Of a stretch of DNA of 64,000 bases, positions 1 through 9,256 are shown piece after piece (the stretch's first letter is position 1; each line of letters starts with the position of its first letter). A program made the position numbers and the translations under genes. Under the pieces are notes generated by a model that saw only the letters and a program-made list of their open reading frames with translations, was not told the DNA's origin and made no database searches. The stretch comes from an alpha proteobacterium SCGC AAA015-N04 (GTDB lineage Bacteria > Pseudomonadota > Alphaproteobacteria > Puniceispirillales > Marisalimonadaceae), in NCBI GenBank assembly GCA_000383115.1, contig KB910555.1, forward strand, positions 1-64,000, read 5' to 3'.

Positions 1-1
1 T

Positions 2-472
2 TATGAAAACATGAATAATGCTCAAGCACGTGTTTTTGTTTCAGGAATGAGAGAATTTAGTAGAAGAAACAAAAATTTTTCAATTACACAAAACAAATTA
101 AACGACCTACTGCAAAGAATTAACAATTCAATGCATATTTCAATTAACAGAGAAATTGAAAAATTAGAAAAAGGAATGAGTTTTTTGGCCTCGATAGGTT
201 CTGTAGCTCCATTCATTGGTCTTCTTGGAACAGTATGGGGAATAGTTAATGCTTTTCAATCAATAGCAATAAGTAATAACACAAGTCTAGCTGTTGTTGC
301 ACCAGGTATTGCTGAGGCTTTATTCGCTACTGCTTTAGGTCTACTTGCAGCCATACCTGCAGTAGCTGCATACAATAAATTCTCAAATGATATAGAGAAA
401 TTTGCAAATAGTCTAGAATATTTTTCTATAGAATTTTTATCAGTTTTACAACGTCAATTAGAAGATAATTAA
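2..472 (+). CDS. tolQ: TolQ, Tol-Pal proton channel subunit (5'-truncated by window edge)
   Basis: TolQ is the MotA/ExbB-type inner-membrane subunit that, with TolR, uses proton flow to energise TolA during outer-membrane constriction. Only the C-terminal part (about 155 residues of a usual 220-240) is present; the reading frame is open to the window edge, so the first ATG seen is internal. The MotA/TolQ/ExbB core is visible: SIGSVAPFIGLLGTVWGI followed by PGIAEALFATALGLLAAIPA, two hydrophobic segments with the family's typical glycines and prolines. Its stop codon is immediately followed by the tolR ATG, as expected for a tol operon. Confidence 0.95.
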   Translation, partial: YENMNNAQARVFVSGMREFSRRNKNFSITQNKLNDLLQRINNSMHISINREIEKLEKGMSFLASIGSVAPFIGLLGTVWGIVNAFQSIAISNNTSLAVVAPGIAEALFATALGLLAAIPAVAAYNKFSNDIEKFANSLEYFSIEFLSVLQRQLEDN

Positions 473-898
473 ATGAATAATAGTATTATTTTAAAAAATA
501 AATTTAAAAGAAGAAAATCTATTAACCAGATTAATGTCACTCCATTTGTAGATGTAATGCTTGTTTTGTTAATAGTATTTATGATTACCGCACCTTTATT
601 AACTGTAGGAGTTTCAGTTGATTTACCAAAAACTAAAGCTTCACAACTACAATCTAAAGACGATCCGTTAATTATTACAATAAAAAAAAATGGTGATCTA
701 TTCATTCAAGAAAGAATGATTGATAAATTACAGTTATTACCTCGTTTGCAAGCAATTTCTTCCGGCAATAAAAAACTTAGAATATATGTAAGAGGTGATA
801 AAAATGTTCCATATGGAATTGTCTTGGATACAATTGCAAAAATCAAAGGTTCTGGTTTCAAGAAAGTTGCTTTAGTAGCTAAATTAAAAGAAAATTAA
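473..898 (+). CDS. tolR: TolR, Tol-Pal system inner-membrane protein
   Basis: This is an ExbD/TolR family protein of 141 residues, normal for the family. One N-terminal membrane helix (about residues 22-43) follows a basic cytoplasmic stretch (KRRK) and contains the conserved proton-path aspartate in NVTPFVDVMLVLLIVFMI (D27). The rest is a periplasmic domain. It works as the plug and proton-handling partner of TolQ and TolA. The start directly abuts the tolQ stop and only 3 bases separate it from tolA, so the three are co-transcribed and probably translationally coupled. Confidence 0.96.
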   Translation: MNNSIILKNKFKRRKSINQINVTPFVDVMLVLLIVFMITAPLLTVGVSVDLPKTKASQLQSKDDPLIITIKKNGDLFIQERMIDKLQLLPRLQAISSGNKKLRIYVRGDKNVPYGIVLDTIAKIKGSGFKKVALVAKLKEN

Positions 899-901
899 AA
901 A

Positions 902-1792
902 ATGGTTAAATCAACTTTTATCTCATTTAGCTTGCATGTTTTATTTATTATAATTGCCTATTATGGACTTCCTTTATCCAAAATAAATGATCCAATTGAG
1001 CAACCAATTGACATTGTTGAAGATATTAATATCGGATCTCAAACTTCGCTAAAGCTTGGAAATTTAGATAAAAAGCAGCCTTCAAAAAATAAAAAAATTG
1101 ATAGTAAAAATCCCACTAAAAAAAATATAATTCCACCTCCACCACCAACACCACCAGGACAAAAAATTAGAGATAATAAAAATTTAGAACTTAAGAAAAA
1201 AAAAGAAGTGGAAAAAGTCGCTCAATTAATTAAAAAAAAACCAAAATTAAAAATAAAAAAAATTAAAGAATCACAACCTCCTGTGGTTGTTTCAAAACCA
1301 GAAAAAAAAATTAAAGACCAAAAAATGCAACTTGCCAAAGGTATTTTGAAAACATTAACCAAATCACAGCCTATTTCAGAGGAAACAAAAAAAGAAAAAC
1401 AAAAAAAAAGTAATAAAGATGTTCTAAAAACAATTAGACAAATAGTTGGAAACTCTAATGTAAGAGTTGCAAAAACTGAAATAAGATTAAGTATTACTGA
1501 TATTAATAAAATACAAAATCATGTAAAAAAATTTTGGAAGGTATCATATGGAGCAAGTGAGGTTAAAATGATAATTACGTTAAAAATAAATACAAATACT
1601 GATGGTACTGTGAACTCAGTTAATTTTTTCGACAAATCTTTATATATTAAAGATAAATTTTATAGAGCTACAGCTGATGCAGCAAGAAGAGCCGTTTTTG
1701 ATAGTTCCCCTTTGCCACTGCCGAAAGGAAAGGAAAAAAAATTTGAAAATTTTTTATTTGATTTTGACACTTCATTTATAAATAGTTATTAG
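902..1792 (+). CDS. tolA: TolA, periplasm-spanning Tol-Pal protein
   Basis: The protein has the TolA plan: a single N-terminal membrane anchor (about residues 4-23), a proline run PPPPPTPPG near residues 78-88, a long Lys/Glu-rich middle (about residues 88-180) that should be extended or helical, and a C-terminal TonB/TolA-like domain (about 195-296). It carries the pull of the TolQ/TolR motor to Pal at the outer membrane. The middle is unusually lysine-rich, which reflects the AT-rich codon supply. The name rests on its position between tolR and tolB and on architecture more than on strong sequence motifs, since TolA diverges fast. Confidence 0.9.
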   Translation: MVKSTFISFSLHVLFIIIAYYGLPLSKINDPIEQPIDIVEDINIGSQTSLKLGNLDKKQPSKNKKIDSKNPTKKNIIPPPPPTPPGQKIRDNKNLELKKKKEVEKVAQLIKKKPKLKIKKIKESQPPVVVSKPEKKIKDQKMQLAKGILKTLTKSQPISEETKKEKQKKSNKDVLKTIRQIVGNSNVRVAKTEIRLSITDINKIQNHVKKFWKVSYGASEVKMIITLKINTNTDGTVNSVNFFDKSLYIKDKFYRATADAARRAVFDSSPLPLPKGKEKKFENFLFDFDTSFINSY

Positions 1793-1861
1793 TATTAACC
1801 TATTGCCTTATTCCTGCCTCATAATTAATACATTAATATTAAAAATAAAAGTAAATTTATT

Positions 1862-3205
1862 ATGCAATATATTTCAAATAAAAATAAAATTCTTAAGAAA
1901 CTAATTTTTTTTATTCTTTTTTTTACTTCTAGCTGTTTTGCAGAAGATTTAAGAATAAATATTAATTCTGGCCAGGTCGACCCTCTTCCTATTGCGATTG
2001 CTGATTTTACTGGTGAAAAGGGCAAAGCCAGTGAAACTGGTAGATTAATTTCACAAGTTATCTCAAATAATTTAGTAAGTTCTGGGCAGTTTAAAGCTGT
2101 TGATAGTGCTGCTTTTATAGCCCCACCAACGAGTCCTTCTGTTAGACCAAATTTTACAGACTGGTCTCCACTTGGAATTAAAGCTCTTATTACAGGCTCA
2201 ATAAAAAATGTAGATGATCAACAAATAGAGATAGAATTTAGACTTTGGGATGTTATTGCAGAGACTGATTTAATAGGATTGAGATTAAGCGTTAACTCAA
2301 AAGCATGGAGAAGGGTTGCTCACATTATTTCAGATGAAATTTTTGAAAGATTATCTGGTGATAGTGGATATTTTGATACAAGAATAGTTTATATTGCGGA
2401 ATCTGGGCCTCAAGATAAACGTTTAAAACGATTAGCTATTATGGATCAAGACGGAGAAAATCATCAATATCTTACAGATGGAAGTTTTTTAGTCTTAACC
2501 CCAAGATTTTCACCAACAACTCAAGAAATTACATATTTAGCTTATTTTAAAAATGAACCTAGAGTTTATATTTTCAATTTAGAAACTGGTCAGCAAGAAC
2601 TATTAGGCTCATTTCCTGGTATGACATTTGCTCCAAGGTTTTCTCCAACTGGAGATAAGATTATAATGAGTTTGGCTACCAAGGGGGTAACTGATATTTA
2701 TACAATGAATTTGAATAATCAAAAAGTCACAAGACTTACTAATAGTGTATCGATAGATACGTCACCTAGTTTTTCACCTAATGGAAAAAAAGTAATCTTT
2801 AATTCTGATAGAGGTGGCTCTCAACAAATATATATTATGGATAATAATGGTAATAATGTTAAAAGAATATCTTTTGGTAAAGGAAGGTATGCAACACCAG
2901 TTTGGGCTCCAAAAGGTGAACTAATAGCATTTACAAAAATGTTGAAAAATAAATTTTTTATAGGTGTGATGGCACCTGATGGTTCGGGTGAGAGATTGTT
3001 GGCAGAGGGTTATCTTGTTGAGGGACCAACTTGGGCTCCAAATGGTAGAGTACTTATGTATTTTAAACAAGAGGCTCCAAAAGACAATGGAAAAAGCTCA
3101 AGTGTTAATTTGTATAAAATTGACATAACTGGTTTCAGAGAAACAAGGATTTTAACTCCTAGCGATGGCTCAGATCCTGCTTGGTCCCCTTTATTACCAA
3201 ATTAA
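1862..3205 (+). CDS. tolB: TolB, periplasmic beta-propeller of Tol-Pal
   Basis: A 447-residue exported protein with a signal peptide (hydrophobic run ending SSCFA, about residues 1-27), an N-terminal TolB domain (IAIADF onward) and repeated WD40-like beta-propeller blades. The blades are recognisable from repeated units such as [30 protein letters not shown] and [10 protein letters not shown]. It binds Pal and links it to TolA. A 69-base gap separates it from tolA and about 100 bases separate it from pal. Length and C-terminal DPAWSPLLP ending are typical for alphaproteobacterial TolB. Confidence 0.97.
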   Translation: MQYISNKNKILKKLIFFILFFTSSCFAEDLRININSGQVDPLPIAIADFTGEKGKASETGRLISQVISNNLVSSGQFKAVDSAAFIAPPTSPSVRPNFTDWSPLGIKALITGSIKNVDDQQIEIEFRLWDVIAETDLIGLRLSVNSKAWRRVAHIISDEIFERLSGDSGYFDTRIVYIAESGPQDKRLKRLAIMDQDGENHQYLTDGSFLVLTPRFSPTTQEITYLAYFKNEPRVYIFNLETGQQELLGSFPGMTFAPRFSPTGDKIIMSLATKGVTDIYTMNLNNQKVTRLTNSVSIDTSPSFSPNGKKVIFNSDRGGSQQIYIMDNNGNNVKRISFGKGRYATPVWAPKGELIAFTKMLKNKFFIGVMAPDGSGERLLAEGYLVEGPTWAPNGRVLMYFKQEAPKDNGKSSSVNLYKIDITGFRETRILTPSDGSDPAWSPLLPN

Positions 3206-3308
3206 ATTTTTATTTCATAAATGTTGAATTTTAAAATTAATTGATTTACTTTGAAAATGAATGTATAAGTACACCGTTTTTAAATATTTTAAGTTGAAGG
3301 AGTTTGGA

Positions 3309-3824
3309 ATGAAGAAATTTATTGCTATTGTTGGGGCAGTGTCTTTGCTTTCAGCGTGTGAAACTGCATCTCAAAAAGTTGTAACTGGTAGTACCGCTTC
3401 AACCTCGAGTGGATCCACTTCAGCTTCCAGCTCTGTTGAAAAAAAGAAAAGTTTGTTTGCGCAGGCTAAACAGACTGCCGCTGATAAATTAATTGCTGTA
3501 GGCGACCGAGTATTATTCGATTATGACTCCGCTAAACTTGACTCAGGCGCAAAAATACTACTAGATGCTCAATCTCGATTTTTAAGAGCTAATTCAGATT
3601 TAAATTTTATTGTTGAAGGTCACTGTGATGAAAGAGGCACTAGAGAATACAATTTAGCTCTAGGTGAACAGAGAGCTACAGCTGTTAGGGACTATTTAGT
3701 GATTCAGGGTATTGACCCTGAAAGAATTAAAGTGATTTCATATGGTAAAGAAAAGCCAGCAGTAGTTGGTTCAAATAGTATGGCTTGGTCCAAAAATAGA
3801 CGTGCAGTTACTATTATCGATTAG
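3309..3824 (+). CDS. pal: Pal, peptidoglycan-associated outer-membrane lipoprotein
   Basis: Pal anchors the outer membrane to peptidoglycan. I chose the ATG that follows GAAGGAG at 3295-3301; it gives 171 residues and a textbook lipoprotein signal, LLSAC with the lipidated Cys at residue 17. An upstream in-frame ATG would add 16 residues before the signal and has no ribosome site. After a Ser/Thr-rich linker comes the OmpA-like domain with VLFDYDSAKLD and the peptidoglycan-binding segment VEGHCDERGTREYNLALGE. It follows tolB in the usual order and precedes cpoB. Confidence 0.97.
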   Translation: MKKFIAIVGAVSLLSACETASQKVVTGSTASTSSGSTSASSSVEKKKSLFAQAKQTAADKLIAVGDRVLFDYDSAKLDSGAKILLDAQSRFLRANSDLNFIVEGHCDERGTREYNLALGEQRATAVRDYLVIQGIDPERIKVISYGKEKPAVVGSNSMAWSKNRRAVTIID

Positions 3825-3894
3825 ATAATTAACAAATTGCCTTTTTTTTGCTTTATTTTACACCTAAATAATCATTTATGTTTTTAGGATTAAA

Positions 3895-4836
3895 ATGTTT
3901 TATTTAAGTAAAATTATTGTAGTAACATTAATTGTATTATCAAGCCCATCTGTTTTTTCACAGTCAATAGATGGATTAAAAGATATTGTGTCTTTTCAAC
4001 AAGAAAAAATAATTACTCTAGAGGAGAATTTTAAAAAGCTGGTTGGATCCATTGAAAGACAATCGAATTCAAATATTGAAAAGGGTAATAAAGAGATACA
4101 ATCGCAAATTAATAAACTTAATGAAAAATTAAAATATCTAGAAAATAGTATTAAAAATATAACAGATTTATCTTTTAACTTAGACTTTGCACTTAAAAGG
4201 ATTGAGCGTCATTTAGAATTAAGATCAATCCAGAATAATAATGTTACTAGTTCCAATAATGTATCAGATTCTAAATTAGTCTACCAAAAACAAAAAAATG
4301 ATAATGTCAACATGAAAAGTCTTGATGGTAAAACAGATGGCGTTCTTGGATTTATTAAAGAGTCAAATAAAGAAAATTCTAATAAAACTGAAAAAAAAAT
4401 AAAAACCAAACCTAATTTGAACGCAAATAAAACACTGCCGCATGATAACCCACAAGAAAATTTTAATTTTGCGCTAGACTTAGCAAGGCAACTAGATTTC
4501 GAGAACGCTGAAAAAGCTTTTAAAGAATTTTTAGTAATTCATAAAGGATCTAAACAACAAGCAGATGCTCAATATTGGCTTGGTAAAATTTACTTTACCC
4601 AAGAAAAATTTCCTGAGGCAGCGATTGCTATGGCAGAGTTTAATACTGTTTTTCCCAATGATGAAAGAAATCAAGATGCATCAATAATAATAGCCGAAGC
4701 TTCAGCAAATTTTGCAGATCAAAAAGATGTTTGTCTAATTTTAAATAATTCTCTTCAATTTGTTACAAATCCATCTAACAAATTTATAAAAAAAATTAAA
4801 GCACTAAAGATCGAAAAAAAATGCCCTGATGAATGA
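3895..4836 (+). CDS. cpoB: CpoB/YbgF, Tol-Pal coordinator with coiled coil and TPR repeats
   Basis: The 313-residue protein has a signal peptide (ending near SVFSQS), a coiled-coil region rich in Glu/Lys/Asn (about residues 25-105), a low-complexity linker, and a C-terminal TPR domain (about 190-310) starting with the YbgF hallmark NFALDLARQLDFENAEKAF. CpoB coordinates peptidoglycan synthesis by class A PBPs with Tol-driven constriction. It lies directly after pal, its usual position, and its stop overlaps the tilS start by 4 bases (ATGA), so translation of the two is coupled. Confidence 0.92.
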   Translation: MFYLSKIIVVTLIVLSSPSVFSQSIDGLKDIVSFQQEKIITLEENFKKLVGSIERQSNSNIEKGNKEIQSQINKLNEKLKYLENSIKNITDLSFNLDFALKRIERHLELRSIQNNNVTSSNNVSDSKLVYQKQKNDNVNMKSLDGKTDGVLGFIKESNKENSNKTEKKIKTKPNLNANKTLPHDNPQENFNFALDLARQLDFENAEKAFKEFLVIHKGSKQQADAQYWLGKIYFTQEKFPEAAIAMAEFNTVFPNDERNQDASIIIAEASANFADQKDVCLILNNSLQFVTNPSNKFIKKIKALKIEKKCPDE

Positions 4837-6131
4837 TTAATGCTTTCAACAATAAATTTAGTCAAATATGTTCTGATATAAGTTTTCAAAAAAAGATGTT
4901 TGTTCTTGGATTATCTGGAGGGATAGATTCAATGGCGTTATTACATCTCTTAAATAATTTTGTTAAAATCTATAGAAAATTTCAAATACAAATTCTACCA
5001 GTTATAATTGATCATGGTCTTAGAGAAAACTCTTCTCTAGAAGCATTTAAAGTAAAAAAAATTGCTGAAAATCTTGGTTTTCATACTATAATTAAAAAAA
5101 TTTCAGAAAAGAAACCTAATGGTAATATTCAAAATTGGGCAAGAAAACAAAGGAGAAAATTATTAGTTGAAATTGCTTTCGAAAATTCAGCAACTTTAAT
5201 TTTAGGACATCACGCCGATGACCAAGTAGAAACTTTTTTTATGAGATCTTTGAAAGGGTCAGGAATAGGTGGTTTAGTTTGTATGTCATACATGAGTTAT
5301 TGGCATGGAATATTGGTGATTAGGCCATTAATTAATTTTAAAAAAAATCAAATAAAAAATTTTGTAAAAAAAAACAATGTTGAGTATTTTGAAGATAAAT
5401 CAAATATTTCTGTTAAATTTGAAAGAGTTAAAACCAGATACATTTTAAAAAAAAATAAATCCCATTTCTGGCCCACAATTTCTGATGACATTTTAAAATA
5501 TAATAACCTTAATAAATTATTAGTTAAAAAAATAAGTAGTGCTTTCATAAGTTGGACAAAGGAAAATATATTAATTGACGAAACAGGTTCTATAAGAATT
5601 AAGACTGAAGATTTAAAATCTCTTTATGTCAAATCAAAAATGTTTTCAGTCACAGTTGTTGGTAAAGTTTTACAAACTGTTGGAGGGAGTGACTATCCAC
5701 CAAAAAAGAAAAAAACTTTGTTTCTACTAAATAATATTTTTAAATATAAAAATAAAAGTTTTACCTTAGGTAATGTTAAAATTTTTTTTAATAAAGATTA
5801 TTTTTTCTTTATTAGAGAAAATCGCAATATTTGTTTTGATATGGAAATTAAAAAAGATAAATACTATTTATTTGACGGTAAATTCATATTGGTAAGCCAA
5901 CTCTCTGGCTTTCTAATTAAACCTAAACAAGAAGAAATTCATTACATAGGCTACAGCAATTATTTCAAAAAATATAAAAAACTAACTTATAGTACGATTC
6001 CTTTTTTGAAAACACTTGAAGGTTTGAGTATCAAACCCCACTTAAACATAATAGATGTAAAATCAGATCTGCGGAATATAGCGAAAAATAACCTATTTGA
6101 TCTTTACCTTATTAATAGAACGATTATATAG
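4833..6131 (+). CDS. tilS: TilS, tRNA(Ile) lysidine synthetase
   Basis: TilS changes C34 of the CAU-anticodon isoleucine tRNA to lysidine using ATP, so that AUA is read as Ile; in a genome this AT-rich AUA is common and the enzyme is essential. The PP-loop SGGIDS is at residues 28-33, followed by HGLRENSSLEA, NWARKQRRKLL and LGHHADDQVETFFMR, all typical of the N-type ATP pyrophosphatase domain. The C-terminal half is less conserved but of normal length (432 residues in all). The ATG lies inside the cpoB stop and ftsH follows after 26 bases, the tilS-ftsH pairing found in many bacteria. Confidence 0.96.
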   Translation: MINAFNNKFSQICSDISFQKKMFVLGLSGGIDSMALLHLLNNFVKIYRKFQIQILPVIIDHGLRENSSLEAFKVKKIAENLGFHTIIKKISEKKPNGNIQNWARKQRRKLLVEIAFENSATLILGHHADDQVETFFMRSLKGSGIGGLVCMSYMSYWHGILVIRPLINFKKNQIKNFVKKNNVEYFEDKSNISVKFERVKTRYILKKNKSHFWPTISDDILKYNNLNKLLVKKISSAFISWTKENILIDETGSIRIKTEDLKSLYVKSKMFSVTVVGKVLQTVGGSDYPPKKKKTLFLLNNIFKYKNKSFTLGNVKIFFNKDYFFFIRENRNICFDMEIKKDKYYLFDGKFILVSQLSGFLIKPKQEEIHYIGYSNYFKKYKKLTYSTIPFLKTLEGLSIKPHLNIIDVKSDLRNIAKNNLFDLYLINRTII

Positions 6132-6157
6132 TATTAGAATAAAATAGAAGGATAAAA

Positions 6158-8086
6158 ATGAATAATTTTGGAAAGAATATAGCAGTTTGGGTCATAATTT
6201 CACTCGTGTTAGTTGCCATTTTTAATGTATTTCAAGGCTCATCTTCTAAGAGTTCTGGCAATGCCATAGCTTATTCAGATTTTTTAGCTAGAGTAAATGC
6301 CGGCGAAGTAAGAGAAGTGAGTATTCAGGGTGATAAAATTTCTGGCGCTTCTAGCAGTGGTGTTCCTTTTTATTCATTTATTCCAAGGGAAAATGAACTT
6401 GCAAACACACTTTCAGACAAAGGTATTAAGGTAACATCTGAACCGGATGAGTCAGGTATGCCAGGTATATTATCCGTTTTAATTTCTTGGTTTCCAATGC
6501 TTTTATTTATTGGTGTATGGATTTTTTTCATGAAGCAAATGCAAGGTGGATCAAGAGGTGCTATGGGATTTGGAAAATCTAAGGCTAAATTATTAACAGA
6601 ACATAGAGACAAAGTCACTTTCCAAGATGTTGCGGGCATTGATGAAGCCAAATCAGAATTAGAGGAAGTTGTTGAGTTTTTAAAAGATCCTACTAAGTTT
6701 CAAAAATTGGGTGGTAAAATACCTAAGGGAGTACTTTTGGTTGGACCTCCAGGCACAGGTAAAACACTTTTAGCAAAGGCTGTTGCAGGAGAGGCTGGTG
6801 TTCCTTTTTTTACTATTTCTGGTTCAGATTTTGTCGAAATGTTTGTTGGCGTCGGTGCTTCAAGGGTCAGAGATATGTTTGAACAAGGTAAAAAAAATTC
6901 CCCTTGCATAATATTTATTGATGAAATTGATGCTATGGGCAGACATAGAGGTGCTGGTCTTGGCGGTGGTAATGATGAAAGAGAACAAACTCTTAACCAA
7001 CTTTTAGTAGAAATGGATGGTTTTGAAACAAATGAAGGCGTAATTTTAGTTGCTGCAACTAACAGGCCTGATGTTTTAGATCCTGCATTGCTCCGTCCAG
7101 GAAGATTTGATAGGCAGGTAGTAGTTCCTAATCCAGATATGATTGGAAGACAAAAAATATTAAAAGTACATATGAAAAAGGTCCCATTATCGTCAGATGT
7201 TGATACCAAAACCTTAGCGAGAGGTACACCTGGTTTTTCTGGGGCAGACTTAGCTAATCTCGTTAATGAAGCTGCTTTACTTTCAGCAAGAAAAGGAAGA
7301 AATAATGTCAGCATGTTAGAATTTGAAGAATCAAAAGACAAAGTAATGATGGGATCTGAAAGAAGATCAATGGTCATGACCGATGAAGAAAGAAAATTAA
7401 CGGCTTATCATGAGGCTGGTCACGCAGTAGTTGCTGCTTACTCTCCTGCTAGCGATCCTATTCACAAGGCAACAATTATACCACGTGGAAGAGCCCTTGG
7501 AATGGTTATGAGATTGCCAGAAGGAGATCGTGTATCTATGGCAAAAGATAAATTATTTGCAGATTTAAGAGTAGCTTGTGGGGGAAGAATTGCCGAAGAA
7601 ATGATATTTGGTAAAGATAAAGTTACAACCGGAGCTAGCTCAGATATCAGAATGGTTACTGATACTGCTAGAAGAATGGTTACAGAGTGGGGCCTTTCCG
7701 ACAAATTGGGTTTTTTAGCTTATGAAGCTAATGAACAAGAGGTTTTTTTGGGGAGATCGGTATCCCAGCAAAAAAATGTTTCAGACAACACTGCTTCAAT
7801 TGTTGATACTGAAATTAGAAGAATTGCAGATTCCGTTTATTCTGATGCAGAAAAGATGTTAAAAAAATATTCTAAACAGCTCAAAAATGTCGCTGAAGCT
7901 TTGTTAGAATATGAAACCTTAGACGGGAAACAAATACAAGATTTATGCAAGGGTTTAAAAATATCAATTAGCAAGAAAGAAGATGATGATCATTTACCAA
8001 AGGCAAAAAGGCCAAAGAAAAGAGCTGGTATTCCTACTACAACAGCAAAAGGTACTATTGTAACAAATGAAATAGATAATTCTTGA
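6158..8086 (+). CDS. ftsH: FtsH, ATP-dependent zinc metalloprotease
   Basis: FtsH is the membrane-anchored AAA+ protease that degrades misfolded membrane proteins and regulators such as RpoH and LpxC, both of which are encoded in this window. It has two N-terminal membrane helices (about residues 8-24 and 105-125) flanking a periplasmic domain, Walker A GPPGTGKT near residue 196, Walker [10 protein letters not shown] near 251, the SRH region, and the zinc site HEAGH at 418-422. The 642-residue length is normal and a good ribosome site (AGAAGGA) precedes the ATG. Confidence 0.99.
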   Translation: MNNFGKNIAVWVIISLVLVAIFNVFQGSSSKSSGNAIAYSDFLARVNAGEVREVSIQGDKISGASSSGVPFYSFIPRENELANTLSDKGIKVTSEPDESGMPGILSVLISWFPMLLFIGVWIFFMKQMQGGSRGAMGFGKSKAKLLTEHRDKVTFQDVAGIDEAKSELEEVVEFLKDPTKFQKLGGKIPKGVLLVGPPGTGKTLLAKAVAGEAGVPFFTISGSDFVEMFVGVGASRVRDMFEQGKKNSPCIIFIDEIDAMGRHRGAGLGGGNDEREQTLNQLLVEMDGFETNEGVILVAATNRPDVLDPALLRPGRFDRQVVVPNPDMIGRQKILKVHMKKVPLSSDVDTKTLARGTPGFSGADLANLVNEAALLSARKGRNNVSMLEFEESKDKVMMGSERRSMVMTDEERKLTAYHEAGHAVVAAYSPASDPIHKATIIPRGRALGMVMRLPEGDRVSMAKDKLFADLRVACGGRIAEEMIFGKDKVTTGASSDIRMVTDTARRMVTEWGLSDKLGFLAYEANEQEVFLGRSVSQQKNVSDNTASIVDTEIRRIADSVYSDAEKMLKKYSKQLKNVAEALLEYETLDGKQIQDLCKGLKISISKKEDDDHLPKAKRPKKRAGIPTTTAKGTIVTNEIDNS

Positions 8087-8113
8087 CATAATGTTTTATA
8101 ATTTAGGATATTG

Positions 8114-9247
8114 ATGAATTCTATTGAAAGGAAAAGATATCTTCCTCGTCCTCCATTTTCAGAAGATGCTGAAACTTTCATTTTACCTATAGCTAGATCT
8201 CAATCTGATGTAAAAAATGGTTTAATTATTGGAGGTGGTTGGAGATATTTTAATGAATTAAGAGTTATTCAAAAGCATCAGCACATATATACCGAAGTAA
8301 TAATGTCTCCTAAAAAACTTTTGATAGAAGCTAAACTAGAAAGCAAAAGGAATTACTTAATTGTAGAAAAATTAATAAGTAATATTACCAAAAAAAGACA
8401 CAATGTCTGTAACTTAGATATGTCAATTCCCCATATAGTGGGTATTCTAAATTTAACTCCTGATAGTTTCTATAAAAAAAGTCAAACCACTAATACTGAA
8501 ATTGCGGTTAAAAAATCAATTAAAATGATATCTGATGGTGCTTCGGTAATTGATATTGGCGGGGAGTCGACTAGGCCAGGGGCAATTCCAATTTCAGAAG
8601 ATGAAGAGTTGAAAAGAGTTTTGCCAGCAATTATAAGCTTAAAAAAGCAATTAAATGTTAATATTTCTTTAGATACAATGAAACTAAAAACTATGAAAGT
8701 AGGTGTTAAAAATGGGGTAAACATTATTAACGATGTAACAGGTTTCAAAAATCAAAATAAAATTAAATTCGCATCTCGATTAAATTTACCTATTGTAGTA
8801 ATGCATATGCAAAACAAACCACAAAATATGCAAACTTCACCAAATTATGATTTTGCACCCATTGATATATTTAAATTTTTTTCAAAAAGAATTAGTGAAT
8901 TATTAAATATGGGTGTAAAAATGTCCAATATTATTGTTGATCCTGGGATTGGATTTGGAAAAAATAGTAAACACAATATTGATATTTTAAGAAATTTAAC
9001 ATTATTCCATAATTTAGGTACACCGATCTTATTAGGTGTAAGCAGAAAATCATTTATAGGAGAAATTACAAAAGACGTATGCAAGTTAGAAGAGAACATC
9101 AGAATATCGTCAGTACCGCCTAGTAAGAGGTTAAGTGGATCACTCTCTTTTGCAATGCATGCTCATCAAAATTCTGTACAATTCATAAGAACTCATGATG
9201 TATTTGAAACAAAGCAAGCAATTATTTGTCAAAATGTATTAAGTTAA
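8114..9247 (+). CDS. folP: Dihydropteroate synthase (FolP) with N-terminal extension
   Basis: FolP condenses p-aminobenzoate with hydroxymethyl-dihydropterin pyrophosphate in folate synthesis. Catalytic-domain motifs appear in order: VGILNLTPDSF (about residue 108), DIGGESTRPGA, NDVTGF, VVMHMQ, VDPGIGFGKN, LGVSRKSFIGE and a final IRTHDV. The catalytic core starts only after about 105 residues, so this 377-residue protein is roughly 100 residues longer than a typical DHPS. The extension contains LIIGGGWRYFNELRV and has no motif I can name. I used the ATG with AGGA 5 bases upstream rather than the TTG just before it. It sits between ftsH and glmM, as in many proteobacteria. Confidence 0.95.
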   Translation: MNSIERKRYLPRPPFSEDAETFILPIARSQSDVKNGLIIGGGWRYFNELRVIQKHQHIYTEVIMSPKKLLIEAKLESKRNYLIVEKLISNITKKRHNVCNLDMSIPHIVGILNLTPDSFYKKSQTTNTEIAVKKSIKMISDGASVIDIGGESTRPGAIPISEDEELKRVLPAIISLKKQLNVNISLDTMKLKTMKVGVKNGVNIINDVTGFKNQNKIKFASRLNLPIVVMHMQNKPQNMQTSPNYDFAPIDIFKFFSKRISELLNMGVKMSNIIVDPGIGFGKNSKHNIDILRNLTLFHNLGTPILLGVSRKSFIGEITKDVCKLEENIRISSVPPSKRLSGSLSFAMHAHQNSVQFIRTHDVFETKQAIICQNVLS

Positions 9248-9256
9248 AGGATTAAT

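Noticed and set aside
3261..3308. Extended N-terminus for Pal
   Set aside because: The added 16 residues precede a perfect lipoprotein signal, and the only ribosome site serves the later ATG.
3825..3894. Terminator after pal (T8 run)
   Set aside because: There is a run of T but no stem of useful length directly before it.
6700..7377. A 225-codon minus-strand open frame
   Set aside because: It lies wholly within ftsH on the opposite strand, and its protein has no recognisable motif; ftsH has all expected motifs in the other direction.
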